From assembly GCF_025947185.1 (NCBI RefSeq), contig NZ_CP110001.1:2170001-2234000 (forward strand): a stretch of DNA of 64,000 bases, written 5' to 3'. The notes beneath the pieces are model-generated. The model did no database searches and had not been told where the DNA came from. It saw nothing but the letters and a program-made list of their open reading frames with translations. Source of the DNA: Flavobacterium sp. N2038 (lineage in GTDB: Bacteria; Bacteroidota; Bacteroidia; Flavobacteriales; Flavobacteriaceae). The position numbers and the translations under genes were made by a program. Each line of letters begins with the position of its first letter. The first letter of the stretch is position 1. Shown one piece after another: positions 53,373-62,686 of this stretch.

Positions 53373-54176
53373 ATGAGTAAAGTCGTTTTAATTACCGGAG
53401 GATCTTCAGGGATTGGAAAATCTATTGGCGAATTTTTGCATCAAAGAGGTTTTGTTGTTTACGGAACAAGCAGAAATCCGGAGAAAGTTCTAAATTCAGT
53501 TTTTCCTTTAGTTGCTTTAGATGTTCGAAATGCTGAATCTATTAAAAATGCTATTGCAAAAATTATTGCCACTTCAGGCAGATTAGATATTGTTATTAAT
53601 AACGCCGGGGTTGGAATTACTGGGCCTTTGGAAGAAATTCCAACAGAAGAAATCAGGAATAATTTTGAAACTAATTTTTTTGGACCTATAGAGGTGATGA
53701 AAGCAGTTTTGCCACAAATGCGTAATCAAAAATCGGGTTTAATAATTAACATTACGTCGATTGCCGGTTATATGGGACTTCCTTACAGAAGTGTTTATTC
53801 GGCATCAAAAGGGGCTTTGGAGTTAATTACAGAGGCTTTAAGAATGGAAGTTAAATCTTTTGGTATTGAAATTACAAATGTAGCACCAGGAGATTTTGCA
53901 ACGAATATTGCGGCTGGTCGTTATCATGCACCGGTTATTAAAGATTCGGCTTATGAAAAGGTTTACGGAGATGTTTTGGCTACAATGAATGATCATGTTG
54001 ATGCAGGAAGTAACCCGAACGAAATGGCTGAAGCTATTTTTAAAATTATCCAGACCAATAAGCCAAAAGTGCATTATAAAGTTGGTGCTTTTATGCAAAA
54101 GTTTTCTATTGTTTTAAAACGAGCACTTCCGGACAGAATGTATGAGAAAATGTTAATGAATCATTATAAACTTTGA
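53373..54176 (+). CDS. Short-chain dehydrogenase/reductase
   Basis: The ATG at 53373 (MSKVVLITGGSSGIGKS) is preferred to a TTG six bases upstream. The 267-residue protein has the cofactor motif TGGSSGIG, NNAGVG, the catalytic Ser in ITSIAGYMG and the YxxxK motif YSASKGAL. The C-terminal part (PKVHYKVGAFMQKFSIVLKR) is amphipathic. Its substrate is unknown. It lies about 190 bases after the SRP RNA. Confidence 0.93.
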   Translation: MSKVVLITGGSSGIGKSIGEFLHQRGFVVYGTSRNPEKVLNSVFPLVALDVRNAESIKNAIAKIIATSGRLDIVINNAGVGITGPLEEIPTEEIRNNFETNFFGPIEVMKAVLPQMRNQKSGLIINITSIAGYMGLPYRSVYSASKGALELITEALRMEVKSFGIEITNVAPGDFATNIAAGRYHAPVIKDSAYEKVYGDVLATMNDHVDAGSNPNEMAEAIFKIIQTNKPKVHYKVGAFMQKFSIVLKRALPDRMYEKMLMNHYKL

Positions 54177-54234
54177 AAATGGTGTGAATAACAAGATTTT
54201 ACACATAATTGTCAAAATGCTTTAGATTTTGAAA

Positions 54235-54263
54235 TTGTTATTGGTATTGATTTTGTAATTTTG
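54235..54263 (+). promoter_or_regulatory. Promoter of the transaldolase gene
   Basis: TTG at 54235-54237 and TAATTTTG at 54256-54263, spaced 18 bases, match the Bacteroidota consensus. They lie 39 bases before the ATG. Confidence 0.6.
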
Positions 54264-54301
54264 CACCGAATTTATTCAACACACAATTAAATATATAGAT
54301 T

Positions 54302-54958
54302 ATGAAATTTTTTATTGATACAGCTAATTTAGCTCAAATTAAAGAAGCACAAGCTTTAGGTGTTTTAGATGGTGTAACCACTAATCCATCATTGATGGCA
54401 AAAGAAGGAATCACCGGAAAAAACAACATTTTGAAGCATTATGTTGATATCTGTAATCTGGTAGAAGGTGATGTAAGTGCTGAAGTAAATGCTTTAGACT
54501 ATGATGGAATGATCAAAGAAGGTGAGGAATTGGCTGAATTACATGATCAAATCGTTGTAAAATTACCTATGACGAAAGAAGGTGTAATGGCTGCAAAATA
54601 TTTTTCAGACAAAGGAATTAAAACAAATGTAACTCTTGTGTTCTCTGCAGGGCAAGCTTTATTGGCTGCAAAAGCGGGTGCAACTTATGTTTCTCCTTTT
54701 ATCGGTCGTTTAGATGATGTTTCTACAGATGGTTTAAATTTAATTCAGGAAATTAGAGAGATTTATGATAACTACGGTTATGAAACTCAAATCTTAGCAG
54801 CTTCTGTACGTCACACTATGCATATTGTAAACTGTGCTAAAATTGGTGCAGATGTTATGACAGGACCTCTTTCGGCAATTACTGGTTTATTAAAACACCC
54901 TTTAACAGATATCGGATTAGCGCAGTTTGTTGCTGACTTTGAAAAAGGAAATAAATAA
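54302..54958 (+). CDS. Transaldolase, small type (TalC/FSA family)
   Basis: A 218-residue TIM-barrel protein, matching the short transaldolase/fructose-6-phosphate aldolase class. It has [29 protein letters not shown], the Schiff-base Lys87 in [11 protein letters not shown], and [13 protein letters not shown]. It links the pentose-phosphate pathway to glycolysis. The FSA and transaldolase activities cannot be separated by these motifs alone. The codon use (GCT, GGT, AAA) suggests strong expression. Confidence 0.93.
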   Translation: MKFFIDTANLAQIKEAQALGVLDGVTTNPSLMAKEGITGKNNILKHYVDICNLVEGDVSAEVNALDYDGMIKEGEELAELHDQIVVKLPMTKEGVMAAKYFSDKGIKTNVTLVFSAGQALLAAKAGATYVSPFIGRLDDVSTDGLNLIQEIREIYDNYGYETQILAASVRHTMHIVNCAKIGADVMTGPLSAITGLLKHPLTDIGLAQFVADFEKGNK

Positions 54959-54977
54959 GAATCAGTTCATTATAATT

Positions 54978-55019
54978 TCAAATCGTCTTTTTTTTATTGA
55001 AAAAAGGCGATTTTTTTTT
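54978..55019 (+). terminator. Terminator of the transaldolase gene
   Basis: AAATCGTCTTTTTTT and AAAAAAGGCGATTT form a stem with wobbles around ATTG, followed by nine T. Confidence 0.75.
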
Positions 55020-55049
55020 ACTTTTATACGAACGTAAAAAAAAAAGCTT

Positions 55050-55547
55050 ATGAAAATTATATTGGTTTTAGTTTCGTTTTTCGCTGCAAGTCTGTCTGTA
55101 AATGCACAAGCGGCCAAGATTCTGACAAGTGTAAACGATGCCGGTGATGTAGCAACTTATGAGCTGGATTGTACGGTGAAATTTCAAACTTTGGCAAAAG
55201 GTCTGCGATATAATATTACACGTCATGAGTTTAAAGGACCCGAAATGAAAAATAATTATCGTTTGTTATTGGTAATGGACGGTTTTTATTCGAAAACTTT
55301 AAATGATTCTATGATGATTTCTGCTGTTTTAACGGATGGAACCGTTATCGAAGCCCGAAAAATAATTGAAGACGATGGTTTTTTTGATGGAGCCTGTACT
55401 TTAAAAATAAAAGATCCTAAAGCTTTATTAGAAGCCAATATAGACAAAGTTGTTGTTCATGCTGATAAAGAAGTTGTTTATAAGATTTCGGATCAAAACA
55501 GAGCTGTTTTTAAGAAGAACCTGAGTAATATAATTGAGGCTAAGTAA
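55050..55547 (+). CDS. Hypothetical secreted protein
   Basis: A 165-residue protein with a signal peptide (MKIILVLVSFFAASLSVNAQA). The mature part has alternating strands (AKGLRYNITRHEFKGPEMKN, YRLLLVMDGFYSKTLNDSMM) and two Cys (ELDCTVKF, FDGACTLK) that could pair. No family is recognised. It stands alone between two terminators. Confidence 0.72.
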   Translation: MKIILVLVSFFAASLSVNAQAAKILTSVNDAGDVATYELDCTVKFQTLAKGLRYNITRHEFKGPEMKNNYRLLLVMDGFYSKTLNDSMMISAVLTDGTVIEARKIIEDDGFFDGACTLKIKDPKALLEANIDKVVVHADKEVVYKISDQNRAVFKKNLSNIIEAK

Positions 55548-55597
55548 AGTGGCTTAGAACTAAGTGGCTTAGTTTTTTGGCTGATTTGTGATAAAAA

Positions 55598-55632
55598 AAA
55601 ACTCCCATTTTAATCAAATGGGAGTTTTTTTT
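55598..55632. terminator. Bidirectional terminator
   Basis: AAAACTCCCATTT and AAATGGGAGTTTT, a 13-bp perfect stem with a five-base loop and A/T runs on both sides. It separates the hypothetical gene from the convergent MFS gene. Confidence 0.88.
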
Positions 55633-55643
55633 ATGTTTTATTT

Positions 55644-57119
55644 TTAGTGTCCGCCGCCTTCGCTTTCTACGTGACTTATTCCTTGTCTTTTTAAGATCTT
55701 AGGACAGTAGAAACCATAGAATCCTAAATAAGCAAAACCAAGAAGTGGTACGATGTAAGAGAAGTGTGTCCAGCTAATTCCGAATATTCCACCTGGGCTT
55801 GTTGAGTCGATATCACAGATACTTCCCTGAATCAATGGAATAACTCCACCTCCAAGAATCATCATAATTAAGAAAGATGATGCTTTTCCTGTGTTTTTTC
55901 CTAAACCTGCGATTGCTAAATCGAAGATAGAAGGCCACATGATAGATAAGAATAAACCTCCAGAAATAAAGAAGAATTTAGCAATTTCAGGATTTGGATA
56001 AACTAATCCGGCAACCATCATTAATAAACCTGATATTCCAAAAAGCATTAAAGTCTTTCCAGCATTCTTGCCACCTACAAAACTTACAGCAATGAATAAT
56101 AAAATCCAGATTGGGTAAATGTAGAATGAAGAAACATCATGTGCAGCAAAAATATTAGCTCCAATAATTACTCCGAATGCTACTGCCGGTACGATGAATT
56201 TTAAAGCTGTATTAACCAGGTTTGAAGTGTTGAAAACGTTAACACCACCATTCCAACGGCCAATCATTAAACTTCCCCAGTATAGAGCGATAAACGGTGC
56301 AATTGCATCTTCAAGAACGTTTCCGAATTCATTTGTATGTAGTAAAGCCGGTAAATTACTGATGATTGTAACTTCGGTTCCAACATAGATAAAGATTCCT
56401 AACATACCCAAATAAAGTTGTGGGTAATCTAAAATGCTGAATTTAGCATGTTTGTGTTCTATTTTAGCCTCTTCTTCATCTGCTTTTGCAGGATCTTCGA
56501 TTTTAGAAAAATACATAAAAACGGCCACTACAATAAAGGCAAGACCTAAAATAATGAAAGGTAGTTTGATATCCTCTAATGAAAGATTTGTTTTTTTGTT
56601 GTCACCCATCCCAAATAATGCAATTCCTAATAAGATTGCACCAATAGTTGTTCCGAAAGAGTTTACACCTCCTGCTAAAGTTAAACGGTGTGCTCCTGTG
56701 TTTGGACTTCCCATTTTAATTGCTAATGGGTTAGCTACAATTTGCTGAATAGAAAAACCTAAACCTACAGTAAATAAAGCTGTTAAAAAGAATGGGAAAC
56801 TTTGCATTGTTGCTGCAGGGACAAATAAAAATGAACCAAGCGAAGAAAGAAGTAATCCCGCAGAAAGTGTCTTTTTATATCCGAATTTTTGTAAAACATC
56901 AGATTTTAGTGATATTAAAAAGAAGATAATTGACCCTACAAAGTATGCCGCATAAAATGCCCAGGCTACTAATTGTGATTGTACTTGTGATAAAGTAAAT
57001 ACTTTTTTGAATACTGGAATCAGGATATCATTGGCAGAACCAACAAAACCCCAAAAAAAGAAGACGATTATCAATGAGATAAATTGCCCCCATTTGGTTT
57101 GTACATTTTCTGAACTCAT
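55644..57119 (-). CDS. Sugar MFS transporter, FucP family
   Basis: A 491-residue protein with 12 hydrophobic segments. It has FucP-type features: the FFFWGFVGSANDILIPVFKK start of the first helix, GFSIQQIVANPLAIKMG, and LTLAGGVNSFGTTIGAILLG in the fourth to fifth helices. It imports a hexose such as glucose, galactose or fucose with H+. A central loop (EDPAKADEEEAKIEHKHAK) is acidic. It sits beside a LytS/LytTR pair and a SusCD pair, so it is probably the inner-membrane step of a glycan-use locus. Confidence 0.92.
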   Translation of the reverse strand: MSSENVQTKWGQFISLIIVFFFWGFVGSANDILIPVFKKVFTLSQVQSQLVAWAFYAAYFVGSIIFFLISLKSDVLQKFGYKKTLSAGLLLSSLGSFLFVPAATMQSFPFFLTALFTVGLGFSIQQIVANPLAIKMGSPNTGAHRLTLAGGVNSFGTTIGAILLGIALFGMGDNKKTNLSLEDIKLPFIILGLAFIVVAVFMYFSKIEDPAKADEEEAKIEHKHAKFSILDYPQLYLGMLGIFIYVGTEVTIISNLPALLHTNEFGNVLEDAIAPFIALYWGSLMIGRWNGGVNVFNTSNLVNTALKFIVPAVAFGVIIGANIFAAHDVSSFYIYPIWILLFIAVSFVGGKNAGKTLMLFGISGLLMMVAGLVYPNPEIAKFFFISGGLFLSIMWPSIFDLAIAGLGKNTGKASSFLIMMILGGGVIPLIQGSICDIDSTSPGGIFGISWTHFSYIVPLLGFAYLGFYGFYCPKILKRQGISHVESEGGGH

Positions 57120-57296
57120 AATTGTAATAAGGTTAATTTTTTAATTTTATTGTTTTTTGAAGACCGTAAATATATTTGTTACGAATATCAAAAAAAAATA
57201 AAAAGACACAAATAATGTTAAATTTAAACCAACGGCATTATTTTTTCAACAATGTGTTAGTTTTAACTTAGTTAGAAAATGGGATGTAGGCGGGGG

Positions 57297-57998
57297 TTAT
57301 TCCAGAATTTTGTTTTTTACATCTTTACTATAGTTTCTGCCTATCGGAATGGTGTAAGATTGTATTTGAATACGATTTCCTTCGATTGATTTTACCTTAT
57401 TCAGGGCGATTACATAAGATTTATGAATACGTAAAAAACGATCTGCCGGTAATTCTTCAGATAAGGAGGTTAAAGATTTATGTGTAATATAGGTTTTATC
57501 CGGAGTAACTACTTTAATGTATTCTTTCATTCCTTCGATAAATAAAATTTCTTCAATATTAATTTTCATCATCTTTTTATCTACTTTGATAAAAATATGA
57601 GAATCACCTTTTGCAGTTTCAACTTTTATGTTGTTTTTGACATTGAACTCTGTCGTGATTTTATTGATGCATTTTATAAATCTTGGCAGTGGAATTGGTT
57701 TTACTAAATAATCTAAAACATCCAGATCGTAACTTTCTGCAGCAAACTCTCTAAAAGCAGTTGTAATAATAACTTTAGTTTTGTTTTCGATTAAACTAAT
57801 CAGTTCAAAGCCTGTCATCATTGGCATATTGATATCCAAAAAAACAGCATCCACTGGAGTACTGTTTAAGAAGTCAAGTGCTTCTAAAGAATTATTGAAT
57901 GTGGCAATAACTTCAAAATCTGTAAAATTCACAAAGTAATTTTGCAGGACTTTGATAGCTAAAGGTTCGTCATCAATCAATACGCATTTAATCTTCAT
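57297..57998 (-). CDS. LytTR-family response regulator
   Basis: A 233-residue protein. The receiver domain (1-120) has acidic VLIDDEP, the phosphorylation site Asp55 in AVFLDINMPMMTGFE, and Lys in YLVKPIPLP. The LytTR DNA-binding domain (about 135-233) has IFIKVDKKMMKINIEEILF, EYIKVVTPDK and RFLRIHKSYVIAL. Its start overlaps the 3' end of the kinase gene by 11 bases, so the two are coupled. Confidence 0.94.
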   Translation of the reverse strand: MKIKCVLIDDEPLAIKVLQNYFVNFTDFEVIATFNNSLEALDFLNSTPVDAVFLDINMPMMTGFELISLIENKTKVIITTAFREFAAESYDLDVLDYLVKPIPLPRFIKCINKITTEFNVKNNIKVETAKGDSHIFIKVDKKMMKINIEEILFIEGMKEYIKVVTPDKTYITHKSLTSLSEELPADRFLRIHKSYVIALNKVKSIEGNRIQIQSYTIPIGRNYSKDVKNKILE

Positions 57999-59040
57999 TA
58001 TGAATAGGTATTTGCAAACGGATTATATAGTAATTTAATTTAGTGCTGGATTTTAAGCTAAAATTATTTTTGTAAATTAATTTCAATCTCTTTTTTGTAT
58101 TGACTAATCCAATTCCGCCTTTTGAATTAAGATTTTGTGAAATTACAAAATTATTTAGGATTTCAAAATCTAACAGTTTATTGTCAATAACTTTGCAATT
58201 GATTTTAATTTTTAAGTTTTGGTTGTTTAATCCGCCATGTTTAAAGGCATTTTCAACAAGTGAAATAAATATAAGAGGAGGTACCACAATATCTTCTATA
58301 CTTGATTCTACATTTATTCTGGCTTCAACATTGGTAAAACGCAGCTTTTCGATTTCAATGTAGTTCTGGATATAATCAATTTCTTTAATAAGTGGAACAA
58401 ACTTGGTTCCCTTTACGTCGTACAATACATATTCCATCAAGTTTGAAAGTTTGATTATTACATCAGGAACTTTGTCTGATGATTCCAGAGATAAAGCGTA
58501 TAGGTTGTTTAAGGTGTTAAAAAAGAAATGTGGCTGGATTTGGTTTTCCAGATATTTCAGTTTGATTTTAAATTGATTTTCTCTCAGTGAACGGTTTCGT
58601 TCTCTTTCTCTTAGCCATGTCAAAGTTAAATAAACAGAGGAAGCCATGGCTAAAACATACAGCTCTCCAATACAAACGGCTACTATATGATTAATCTCAA
58701 ATGGATGATATTCCCGATTGGCTTCTGGCCAAATGTTTTCTGATATAATATAAAAGGTAAGCGCTGTTTTGATTAAGTAAATAGCAAACAAGCTTAGTAA
58801 AAGTGAAAAAGTATAAGTTTTGTATTTCTGTTTCAGTACATATTTTGGTACTAAAACAAAAAGATTAAAATAAACCAAAGGGATATGCAAAGAGAATTCT
58901 ATCAGATTTGATTTGAATGAATAGGTATAGTCATTAAAATAGGCTCCCCATCTTAAAAAATTTAAAGTAAAATAACTGCCCCAAAACCAAACATGATTTT
59001 GAAGTTTAATGTTAAATTTTAGTTTTTGAATTTCGTTCAA
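57988..59040 (-). CDS. LytS-like sensor histidine kinase
   Basis: A 350-residue protein starting at TTG (complement of 59038-59040). The N-terminal 145 residues have four membrane segments. The His kinase part has His171 in QIQPHFFFNTLNNLYAL, the mark of the LytS/YehU class, followed by an ATPase domain (VPPLIFISLVENAFKHG, SKGGIGLVNTKKRL). It pairs with the LytTR regulator encoded after it. Its ligand is unknown; its position between a sugar transporter and susC suggests a sugar signal. Confidence 0.92.
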   Translation of the reverse strand: MNEIQKLKFNIKLQNHVWFWGSYFTLNFLRWGAYFNDYTYSFKSNLIEFSLHIPLVYFNLFVLVPKYVLKQKYKTYTFSLLLSLFAIYLIKTALTFYIISENIWPEANREYHPFEINHIVAVCIGELYVLAMASSVYLTLTWLRERERNRSLRENQFKIKLKYLENQIQPHFFFNTLNNLYALSLESSDKVPDVIIKLSNLMEYVLYDVKGTKFVPLIKEIDYIQNYIEIEKLRFTNVEARINVESSIEDIVVPPLIFISLVENAFKHGGLNNQNLKIKINCKVIDNKLLDFEILNNFVISQNLNSKGGIGLVNTKKRLKLIYKNNFSLKSSTKLNYYIIRLQIPIHNED

Positions 59041-59176
59041 TTTTAGTGGTTATAATTTAGACTTTTTTAACAGTCATATAATTGTTGTGCAACTTTAAAC
59101 AATTAGTTGGTAAAACGCAATTCTTTTGATGAAAAAAACATGATAAATATATAATGATGTAAAATATTTGGGATAG

Positions 59177-59187
59177 AACGTTTTCGT
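59177..59187 (-). promoter_or_regulatory. Candidate operator 1 upstream of susC
   Basis: Read on the minus strand it is ACGAAAACGTT, identical to the site at 23304 upstream of pfkA and to the site at 59352. Confidence 0.5.
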
Positions 59188-59348
59188 ATAGTGAAATATT
59201 GAATTGTTTTGTGTTTTTTTTGAAAGTCTTTTTTGTTGTAATTGTCAGGTAATTAAGGGGTTTGCTGAGTTTTTAATATGTTAATGAATTGTGTTTTTTA
59301 CTGAATAAAACGATATAAATTACATAAAAAAGTGATTTTATTTTATTT

Positions 59349-59362
59349 GAAAACGTTTTCGT
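59349..59362 (-). promoter_or_regulatory. Candidate operator 2 upstream of susC
   Basis: GAAAACGTTTTC at 59349-59360 is a perfect 12-base palindrome, and its minus strand contains ACGAAAACGTT. This is the best LacI-like operator in the window. It lies 121 bases before the susC ATG and 175 bases after operator 1. Confidence 0.55.
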
Positions 59363-59482
59363 AACGCGTATTATTGAATGTTTTATGTCGTTCGTTTAAA
59401 GTTTGAAGCTGTTTGTATAAATTATTTTTTTTAACAATCCCTTAAGAATAAATTTACACCATAACTAACAAAATAAATAAAC

Positions 59483-62400
59483 ATGAAAAAAATTTTCTTA
59501 ATCTTTATGATTGTTTTTACTGCGCAGGTTTCGCTTGCTCAGGTAAAGAATGTTAAAGGTGTGATTACAGGTTCTGATGGGATGCCGTTGCCAGGCGCAT
59601 CTGTTGCGGTACAAGGAAGTCAAAAAGGGGCTAGTACTGATTTTGATGGATTGTACACAATTGAGGCACAAAAAGGACAAACATTAGTTTTCTCTTATGT
59701 TGGTCTTGAAACACAATCTATAGTTGTAGGTGATGCTGCTACAATTAATGTTAAAATGGTTTCTGCAGCATCTAATGCATTAAGTGAAGTTGTTGTAACT
59801 TCTTTAGGTCTTAAAAGATCAAAAAAGACTCTTACTTATGCTGCACAAGAAGTAAAAGGAGAAGAGGTAACAAGAGTTAAAGATGCCAACATGATGAATA
59901 GTTTATCTGGAAAAGTTGCAGGTTTAATTGTTGGTAAAAGTTCTGCTGGAGCTGGTGGAGCAGTAAAAGTAACTATTCGTGGTAACTCATCTGCGACAAA
60001 TAATCAGCCATTATATGTTGTTGACGGAATTCCTTTGTTGAACTCTAATTCTGCGCAAGCTAACCAGGTTTTTGGTGATACAGCAGGAGGTAACAGAGAT
60101 GGTGGAGATGCAATCTCGATGATGAACCCTGATGATATTGAGTCTATGACTGTCCTTAAAGGAGCTTCTGCAGCTGCTTTATATGGTTCTCAAGGTGCAA
60201 ATGGTGTTATCGTAATTACAACAAAAAAAGGTAAAGAAGGTAAAGTAACAGCAAATTATAATGCAAGTTTATTCGTTGATAACGTGGTTTCATTACCAGA
60301 ATTTCAAACGTCTTATGGAGCAGCTCCATCATCAGATAAGACTTGGGGTGCTGCTAAAAGTTCACCTGATCATGTTAAAGGTTTTTACAATACTGGTGTT
60401 ACTATGATCAATTCGATCTCTGTAAATGGAGGTAGTGATAAAATGTCAACAAGTCTTACTTATGCAAATACAGATGTTGACGGAATTATTCCAACAAATG
60501 AATTCAAGAAAAATAACATCGCACTTCGTCAAAGTATTAAAATGTTTGATGACAAAGTAACAATCGATGCTGGTTTATCTTATGCTGAACAGAAAATTAC
60601 AAACAAAGCAACAAACGGATTATATTTCAATCCACTAACTGGGGTTTATTTGTTTCCAAGAGGGAATGATTTCAATGATTATTACAATAATTACGAAGAG
60701 TTCAATCCTAAGAGAAACTTAATGACTCAGAGATGGCCATCAGCTACGTCGGATATTATTCAAAATCCAGGATGGATTTTAAATAGAAATCAATCTATCG
60801 ATAGAAACACATCTTTAATTAGTTCTGTAGCTGTAAATTATAAAGCTAATAATTGGTTAAATGTTAGAGCTAGAGGAGGTTATAATAAATTTAATAATAC
60901 ATTTGACAAAAGAATGTATGCAGGTACAAACGAAACTTTAGCTCCGTCAACAGGTAGATATATCTATTCAGATAGCGAAAGTTCTCAATTGTATGGTGAT
61001 TTAATTGCTACTATTAATACAAAATTCAACGATGACTTTTCATTCAGTGCAAACGTTGGTACAAGTATCACAAAATCTACAATTAATGATGCTTATGTAA
61101 GCGATTCAGGTCAAAAAAACGGATTAGTAAATGCTAACTGGTTCAATACAGGTAACTTTGTATCTGCAGAAAGAAATGCACATACTATTGGTGGTAAAAA
61201 AGAAGTTCAGTCTGTTTTTGCAAGTGCTACTTTTGGTTATAAAGATATGCTTTACCTTGACGTAACAGGAAGAAACGACTGGTCTTCAACTTTAGTAAAT
61301 ACAGATAACTTAAGTTTCTTTTATCCTTCTGTAGGTTTGTCAGCTATTTTGAGTCAAATGGTATCATTACCAGAATCAATTAGTTATGCAAAAGTTAGAG
61401 CTTCTTATGCTCAGGTTGGTAATGATGTTAATGCATTTTTAACTTCACCAGTAAATACTTTGGTTGGTGGTATCGTAACGGCTCCGAATGTTGGACCAAA
61501 ACCAGGAACGTCATTGAAACCGGAAATGCAAAATTCTTACGAGTTTGGTACAGAATGGAGATTTATTAATAACAGAATTGGATTTGATTTTACTTACTAC
61601 CATAATGAAACTAAAAATCAATTAATTACATCTCCGGCTCCAATTCCTAATACTACAGGATATACTAACTACGCTTTTAATGCAGGTAGTATCGAAAATA
61701 AAGGTTTTGAGATTAGTGTAACTGGAAAAGCAATCGTTGGTGATAAATTTTCTTGGGATCTTGGTTTAAATTATGCTTCAAACAAAAATACAGTACTTGA
61801 TTTAGGTACAGGTGCCAATGGAGATGTTAATACTGTAATCTTAACAAATGGTGATCCAAACAGTTACAGATACGTATTACAAGTAGGACAACCATTTGGA
61901 ACAATCCAAGGAAAAAATATTCTAAGAAATGATAAAGGACAAATGGTACTTGATGGTGTAGGTGCTGCTGCTAAAGTTCAAAAGACTGATTGGGTAAATA
62001 TGGGAAGTTCAAATCCTGATTTTATGTTAGGTTTTTCAAACTCATTCAAATACAAAAAAGCATACTTAAACATTCTTATCGATGGTAGATTTGGAGGTCA
62101 CGTAATGAGTATGACTGAAGCAATGATGGATGCTTATGGTGTATCTAAAGCAACAGGTGATGCAAGAGCTGCTGGTGGAGTTAAAATTGATGCAGTTGAT
62201 TCTAATGGAAATGCAGTTACTACAATGAGTGCTCAAGATTATTATAGTTCAGTTGGAGATAGAGCAGGTGCTACAGGAGAGTATATGTACAAAGCTACAA
62301 ACGTTAAGTTAGGCGAACTTTCTTTAGGATATACATTTGACTTTAGCAAAAGCACAATTTTCAATGCAGTGAATGTTTCTCTTGTTGGTAAAAACTTATT

Positions 62401-62530
62401 TTTCTTCTACAAAGACGCTCCGTTTGATCCAAACGTAACGTTAAGTTCTGGAGAAGGATTACAAGGTGTTGATATTTTTGGAATGCCTTCAACTAGAAGT
62501 ATAGGTGTTAATTTAAATTTAACTTTCTAA
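59483..62530 (+). CDS. SusC/RagA-family TonB-dependent outer-membrane transporter
   Basis: A 1015-residue protein with a signal peptide ([20 protein letters not shown]). The carboxypeptidase-D-like domain (about 25-100, [20 protein letters not shown]) is typical of SusC. The plug domain (about 115-250) contains [38 protein letters not shown] and [20 protein letters not shown]. The rest is the 22-stranded barrel, ending LGV-like NLNLTF. It imports oligosaccharides or peptides with TonB energy together with the SusD-like lipoprotein encoded next. Glycan type cannot be told. Confidence 0.96.
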   Translation: MKKIFLIFMIVFTAQVSLAQVKNVKGVITGSDGMPLPGASVAVQGSQKGASTDFDGLYTIEAQKGQTLVFSYVGLETQSIVVGDAATINVKMVSAASNALSEVVVTSLGLKRSKKTLTYAAQEVKGEEVTRVKDANMMNSLSGKVAGLIVGKSSAGAGGAVKVTIRGNSSATNNQPLYVVDGIPLLNSNSAQANQVFGDTAGGNRDGGDAISMMNPDDIESMTVLKGASAAALYGSQGANGVIVITTKKGKEGKVTANYNASLFVDNVVSLPEFQTSYGAAPSSDKTWGAAKSSPDHVKGFYNTGVTMINSISVNGGSDKMSTSLTYANTDVDGIIPTNEFKKNNIALRQSIKMFDDKVTIDAGLSYAEQKITNKATNGLYFNPLTGVYLFPRGNDFNDYYNNYEEFNPKRNLMTQRWPSATSDIIQNPGWILNRNQSIDRNTSLISSVAVNYKANNWLNVRARGGYNKFNNTFDKRMYAGTNETLAPSTGRYIYSDSESSQLYGDLIATINTKFNDDFSFSANVGTSITKSTINDAYVSDSGQKNGLVNANWFNTGNFVSAERNAHTIGGKKEVQSVFASATFGYKDMLYLDVTGRNDWSSTLVNTDNLSFFYPSVGLSAILSQMVSLPESISYAKVRASYAQVGNDVNAFLTSPVNTLVGGIVTAPNVGPKPGTSLKPEMQNSYEFGTEWRFINNRIGFDFTYYHNETKNQLITSPAPIPNTTGYTNYAFNAGSIENKGFEISVTGKAIVGDKFSWDLGLNYASNKNTVLDLGTGANGDVNTVILTNGDPNSYRYVLQVGQPFGTIQGKNILRNDKGQMVLDGVGAAAKVQKTDWVNMGSSNPDFMLGFSNSFKYKKAYLNILIDGRFGGHVMSMTEAMMDAYGVSKATGDARAAGGVKIDAVDSNGNAVTTMSAQDYYSSVGDRAGATGEYMYKATNVKLGELSLGYTFDFSKSTIFNAVNVSLVGKNLFFFYKDAPFDPNVTLSSGEGLQGVDIFGMPSTRSIGVNLNLTF

Positions 62531-62686
62531 AATAATATAATATAAAGGACAAAACCTTTTGGTTGTTGTAAGAGGATTGGTTTATTGATTGAATGCAGAA
62601 GAGGTAAAACAATAAACAATTTAACCCGAAATGGGTTGGCTTATAAGTCAATAAAAATGATTTTAATTAACGATAAAAATTCACAG

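Larger units (their letters stand above)
59041..59482. other. 442-base control region of the susC gene
   Basis: No gene is seen. It holds two copies of the candidate operator word (listed separately) and very AT-rich sequence. AAATTTAC near 59450 could be a weak -7 element. The long leader is normal for regulated Sus-type genes. Confidence 0.6.
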